From Arthrobacter sp. cf158 (GTDB taxonomy: Bacteria; Actinomycetota; Actinomycetes; Actinomycetales; Micrococcaceae): a stretch of DNA of 64,000 bases. The stretch lies in assembly GCF_900106835.1 (NCBI RefSeq), contig NZ_FNNR01000004.1, positions 213,043 through 277,042 of the forward strand, given 5' to 3'. Each line of letters begins with the position of its first letter. Positions within the stretch are counted from its first letter, which is position 1. The translations under genes were made by a program, and so were the position numbers. The notes below the pieces were generated by a model. It made no database searches. It was not told the DNA's origin and saw only the letters and a list, made by a program, of their open reading frames with translations. Shown here one piece after another: positions 60,412-64,000 of the stretch.

Positions 60412-63069
60412 TTGGACGTCAAATTCACCACCAAAAGCCAGGAGGCCCTTTCTGCGGCCGCCATGAACGCCTCAACCGCCGGCAACCCGCAGCTTGAGCC
60501 CGCCCACCTCCTCAAGGCCCTCATGGACCAGCGCGATGGCGTCGCTGTGGCCCTGCTGCGTGCCACTGGCGCGGATCCGGATGCCGTGAGCGTGCAGGCC
60601 AGTTCGGCCATCAAGGCGCTGCCGTCGACTTCCGGCAGCTCGGTGCAGCAGGCACAGCTTTCCCGCCAGTCCATGCAGGCCATCCAGGCTGCCCAGAACG
60701 AGGCCGACAAACTCGGCGATTCCTTCGTCTCCACCGAGCACCTGCTGCTGGGCCTCTCAGCCGGAAGTGACGCCGTCGGGAAGTTAATGCGCGACGCCGG
60801 CGCCTCCCATGAGGCGCTGCTCGCCGCCCTGCCGGGTGTCCGGGGCGACAGGAACGTCAACTCGCCGGATCCGGAGAACACCTTCCAGGCCCTGGAGAAG
60901 TTCGGTACGGACCTCACAGCCGTGGCCCGGTCCGGCAAACTGGACCCCGTGATCGGCCGCGACAGCGAGATCCGCCGGGTTGTCCAGGTCCTGAGCCGCC
61001 GCACCAAGAACAACCCGGTCCTGATCGGTGAGCCGGGTGTTGGCAAGACGGCCGTCGTCGAAGGCCTTGCCCAGCGCATGGTGGCCGGCGACGTCCCGGA
61101 GAGCCTGCGTGGCAAAACGCTGATCGCCCTGGACCTCGCTTCCATGGTGGCTGGGGCCAAGTACCGCGGCGAGTTCGAGGAACGCCTGAAGGCCGTACTG
61201 GAGGAAATCAAGAATTCCAACGGGCAGATTGTCACGTTCATTGACGAGATCCACACGGTGGTGGGTGCCGGTGCCACGGGTGAAAGTGCCATGGATGCCG
61301 GAAACATGCTCAAGCCCATGCTGGCCCGCGGCGAGCTGCGCCTCATTGGTGCCACCACTTTGGACGAGTACCGAGAGAACATCGAGAAGGACCCTGCCCT
61401 GGAGCGCCGCTTCCAGCAGGTCTATGTTGGCGAGCCCAGCGTTGAGGACACCATCGGTATTCTTCGCGGCCTGAAGGAGCGCTACGAGGCACACCATAAG
61501 GTGGCTATCGCTGACTCCGCCCTGGTGGCCGCAGCAACACTGTCCAACCGCTACATCTCGGGCCGGCAGTTGCCGGACAAGGCAATCGACCTGGTGGATG
61601 AGGCTGCGTCCCGGCTCCGCATGGAGATCGACTCCGCGCCGGAGGAGATCGACCAGCTCCGCCGCGCCGTGGACCGGTTGACCATGGAAGAGCTGGCACT
61701 CCAAGGCGAGACGGACCCTGCGTCTGTGGAACGGTTGGCTGCGCTCCGTGCAGACAAGGCGGACAAGAACGAGGAACTCAGTGCCTTGAACGCGCGCTGG
61801 GAAGCTGAGAAGGCCGGCCTCAACCGCGTCGGCGACCTCAAGGCCAAGATCGATGAACTGCGTTCCGCCGCGGACAAGTCCCAGCGCGAAGGTGACCTCG
61901 AATCGGCGTCGCGAATCCTTTACGGTGAGCTGCCTGCCCTGGAACGCGAGCTGAGCGCCGCTGCCGAGGAAGAATCTGCCCGCAGTGATTCGAAGCCGGA
62001 GCTCATGGTGGCAGAGGACGTGACCGCTGACGACATCGCAGAGGTCATCTCTGCCTGGACAGGCATCCCGGCCGGCCGCATGTTGCAAGGGGAATCCCAG
62101 AAGCTCCTCCACATGGAAGAAGAGCTCGGTAAGCGCCTGATCGGGCAGTCCAAAGCTGTTCAGGCCGTGTCCGATGCCGTGCGTCGTGCCCGTGCCGGCA
62201 TCAGCGATCCCAACCGTCCTACGGGTTCGTTCCTGTTCCTGGGTCCCACAGGCGTGGGTAAGACGGAGCTGGCCAAGGCCCTTGCGGACTTCCTCTTTGA
62301 TGACGAACGGGCCATGATCCGGATCGATATGTCCGAGTACAGCGAGAAGCACTCGGTGGCCCGCCTGGTGGGTGCCCCTCCGGGATACGTAGGGTACGAG
62401 GAAGGCGGCCAGCTGACCGAGGCTGTGCGGCGCAGGCCGTACTCCGTGGTACTGCTGGACGAGGTGGAGAAGGCCCACCCGGAAGTCTTCGACATCCTCC
62501 TGCAGGTCCTCGACGACGGACGCCTCACCGACGGCCAAGGCCGTACCGTGGACTTCCGCAACACCATCCTGGTGCTGACGTCCAACTCCGGAAGCCAGTT
62601 CCTGGTTGACCCCACCATGGACGCCAAAGCCAAGCGGGAAGCCGTCACGGCCGTGGTCCAGGCATCCTTCAAGCCTGAGTTCCTGAACCGCCTGGATGAA
62701 ATCGTCCTCTTTGATCCGTTGTCCGTGGAGGAGCTTGCCCGGATCGTGGAGCTGCACGTGGCCGAGCTGGCCAAGCGGCTCCGGGATCGCAGGCTCAGCC
62801 TTGAGGTCACCGACGGTGCACGGGCCTGGCTGGCGATGTCCGGCTACGACCCCGCCTACGGCGCAAGGCCGCTTCGCCGCCTCGTCCAGCGCGAGATTGG
62901 CGACCGGCTGGCCAAGGAGATCCTTGCAGGCGAAATCAGCGACGGCGACACCGTGCTGGTGGACACCGCCGCTGACTTGGACGAACTCACCGTTGAGGGC
63001 TTCGAAGCGCTCACGGGTTCCGACGGCGGCGCCCCCGCAGGGACAGGGCTCACGGTCCGTCGGAAATAG
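60412..63069 (+). CDS. clpB: ATP-dependent chaperone ClpB
   Basis: 885 residues, full ClpB. The N-domain is at 1-150, AAA+ 1 Walker A GEPGVGKT at 206-213, the middle coiled coil around 400-525 ([20 protein letters not shown]), AAA+ 2 Walker A GPTGVGKT at 611-618, and the C-terminal [20 protein letters not shown]. It resolubilises aggregated proteins with DnaK. The start is TTG 60412, with GGGAG six bases upstream and the normal N-terminus; the frame is open back to 60157 but that covers the HAIR box. Confidence 0.95.
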   Translation: MDVKFTTKSQEALSAAAMNASTAGNPQLEPAHLLKALMDQRDGVAVALLRATGADPDAVSVQASSAIKALPSTSGSSVQQAQLSRQSMQAIQAAQNEADKLGDSFVSTEHLLLGLSAGSDAVGKLMRDAGASHEALLAALPGVRGDRNVNSPDPENTFQALEKFGTDLTAVARSGKLDPVIGRDSEIRRVVQVLSRRTKNNPVLIGEPGVGKTAVVEGLAQRMVAGDVPESLRGKTLIALDLASMVAGAKYRGEFEERLKAVLEEIKNSNGQIVTFIDEIHTVVGAGATGESAMDAGNMLKPMLARGELRLIGATTLDEYRENIEKDPALERRFQQVYVGEPSVEDTIGILRGLKERYEAHHKVAIADSALVAAATLSNRYISGRQLPDKAIDLVDEAASRLRMEIDSAPEEIDQLRRAVDRLTMEELALQGETDPASVERLAALRADKADKNEELSALNARWEAEKAGLNRVGDLKAKIDELRSAADKSQREGDLESASRILYGELPALERELSAAAEEESARSDSKPELMVAEDVTADDIAEVISAWTGIPAGRMLQGESQKLLHMEEELGKRLIGQSKAVQAVSDAVRRARAGISDPNRPTGSFLFLGPTGVGKTELAKALADFLFDDERAMIRIDMSEYSEKHSVARLVGAPPGYVGYEEGGQLTEAVRRRPYSVVLLDEVEKAHPEVFDILLQVLDDGRLTDGQGRTVDFRNTILVLTSNSGSQFLVDPTMDAKAKREAVTAVVQASFKPEFLNRLDEIVLFDPLSVEELARIVELHVAELAKRLRDRRLSLEVTDGARAWLAMSGYDPAYGARPLRRLVQREIGDRLAKEILAGEISDGDTVLVDTAADLDELTVEGFEALTGSDGGAPAGTGLTVRRK

Positions 63070-63085
63070 CTCCTGGTGGAGAGGG

Positions 63086-63940
63086 CTACTTCTGGAGGAG
63101 GTCTTCCTTGATGGTGTTGCCCGAATCCACCACGATGAAGCAGTCAACGCGGCGGTCGCCCCGATCCCAACTGGTGGTGCTCGGGTACACGTTCTGCTGC
63201 AGCAGCACGTAGTTGTCGGCTGCCGCGTTGAGCTTTGCCACGGAGGCCTTGCAGACCTCGCGGCCCTTGTCCCGCATGGCGTTGGTTCCGGGGAATGAAT
63301 CGTCGGCCGGGTAGACATGAACTCCGATGAGCTGGGCCGAATGCTCCGTGTCGCACGCTACGGCCCTGGCCTCGCTGGCGTTGGGATCGAAGTCGGCAAA
63401 GCAGTCACCAACCTGGAAGTCCTTTGAGCTCGCATCCCGGGGGAGCGGTCCGGGCGTGGCTGCCACACTCGGAGTGGGGGCCACAGCTTCAGGGCGGGAA
63501 CCGAGCAGGTTAAGCAGTACCCAGATCACCACCCCAATGAGGGCAAGTACGCCCAGAACGATCCCGCCGATGACCAGGCGCTGCCGCTTGACCGGATCAC
63601 CGTGAGGCTCGGGCTGCCATTCCTGCCCGGGGTAGGGCTGCTGACCTGGGTACTGGCCCGGATTCGGCTGCTGGAATTGCTGTCCTGGGTATGCCGCGGG
63701 GTAGGAAGGCGGCTGCGATTCCGTAGGAGGAGCGGCGGGATCAGGTTGCTCCCCAGGGTTCGGTACGAAGTCGGGATCGATCTCCGGTGCGGGATCCGGC
63801 TGGAGCCCCGAGGGTGGGGCCCAGGGCGCCGCAGGGGGCTGTTCACCGGCCGCCGGAGGCGTTGTGGGCGCAGGGGGCACCCCATCCTCGCCTGAGTCGC
63901 GTGGTGAACCGTCACGTGGGGCAGTGTTGTCCTGGCTCAT
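63086..63940 (-). CDS. septum-formation domain membrane protein
   Basis: 284 residues. A ~115-residue proline/glutamine-rich cytoplasmic N-terminus (QPYPGQEW repeats) precedes one membrane helix at 122-146, then an extracellular domain with FQVGDCFADFDP and a further CDTEHSAQLIGVHVYP, typical of the actinobacterial septum_form family. A role in cell division is suggested by the family name only. Start at 63940; the last 60 bases of the window are its upstream region. Confidence 0.8.
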   Translation of the reverse strand: MSQDNTAPRDGSPRDSGEDGVPPAPTTPPAAGEQPPAAPWAPPSGLQPDPAPEIDPDFVPNPGEQPDPAAPPTESQPPSYPAAYPGQQFQQPNPGQYPGQQPYPGQEWQPEPHGDPVKRQRLVIGGIVLGVLALIGVVIWVLLNLLGSRPEAVAPTPSVAATPGPLPRDASSKDFQVGDCFADFDPNASEARAVACDTEHSAQLIGVHVYPADDSFPGTNAMRDKGREVCKASVAKLNAAADNYVLLQQNVYPSTTSWDRGDRRVDCFIVVDSGNTIKEDLLQK

Positions 63941-64000
63941 TTTCCGGGGTGTGCCTTCCTGCTGTGGAGCCGCATTGAGGCAGACTCTACCCAATTTTCG

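Noticed and set aside
60784..63318. 844-residue minus-strand frame opposite clpB
   Set aside because: High-GC shadow of clpB with histidine/glutamine/arginine-rich sequence and no recognisable domain.

Overview
The window is a 64-kb chromosomal segment of a high-GC actinobacterium. The gene set (HspR-type HAIR box in front of clpB, SoxR with a SoxR box, ECF sigma/anti-sigma pair, GTG and TTG starts, isolated trpF) and the protein style fit Arthrobacter/Paenarthrobacter (Micrococcaceae). That assignment is inference; no rRNA or tRNA gene was found. No phage, insertion sequence or CRISPR array is visible. About 60 protein genes are called, many joined by ATGA or TGATG stop/start overlaps.

1-16.6 kb is a glycan-use locus. 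On the minus strand are a solute-binding lipoprotein, two CUT1 ABC permeases, a DUF624 membrane protein and an intracellular GH35 beta-galactosidase, with a D-2-hydroxyacid dehydrogenase just upstream. Divergent to these run a heparinase II/III-like protein, a DeoR-HTH/LacI-sensor regulator and a DUF2264 protein. After a GNAT gene and a perfect 15-bp terminator hairpin comes a large secreted GH30 endo-beta-1,6-galactanase. Together they suggest breakdown of plant arabinogalactan side chains: cut outside, import, finish inside. 16.8-18.7 kb is a GntR regulator plus MFS pair.

18.7-34 kb is mixed housekeeping and accessory DNA: a SWIM-SNF2 helicase, a DUF4375 protein, an ABC-2 exporter operon flanked by two identical 65-bp repeats, a DUF4287/DUF5655 protein, an AbiEi-like/DUF559 protein, an ECF sigma/anti-sigma pair with a divergent lipoprotein, trmB, an Alr4036-like flavoprotein and a CynX-type MFS. 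The sigma gene and the lipoprotein gene share mirror-image ECF promoters. 34-38 kb holds an M20 amidohydrolase and an MHS transporter opposite a double-length Lrp/AsnC regulator. A lower-GC gene for a secreted beta-propeller/FG-GAP protein follows. SoxR and a divergent MFS exporter share a textbook SoxR box.

42.7-43.3 kb is an array of eight ~75-bp palindromic repeats; single copies of the same family follow other genes. Then come a DEAD-box helicase, MBL hydrolase, aldo/keto reductase, and a pair of Gdx/SugE-type SMR transporters preceded by a guanidine-III (ykkC-III) riboswitch. HutD, trpF, AHSA1, YccF, an intracellular sialidase, a ComB-like phosphatase, a DUF4031-HD protein and a BBE-type FAD oxidase follow. 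The window closes with a molybdate operon (HTH-TOBE regulator, modA, modB, modC), a pyridoxamine-oxidase-like gene with a frameshift, clpB under a HAIR box, and a septum-formation-domain protein.

Intergenic space is rich in at least three dispersed palindromic repeat families, here called R1 (core GGTGAGAGAGGGT), R2 (core TTCCCGCGACCTCGG) and R3 (core GGCCCGCTCTGC), plus a pair of ~110-bp elements with inverted ends.
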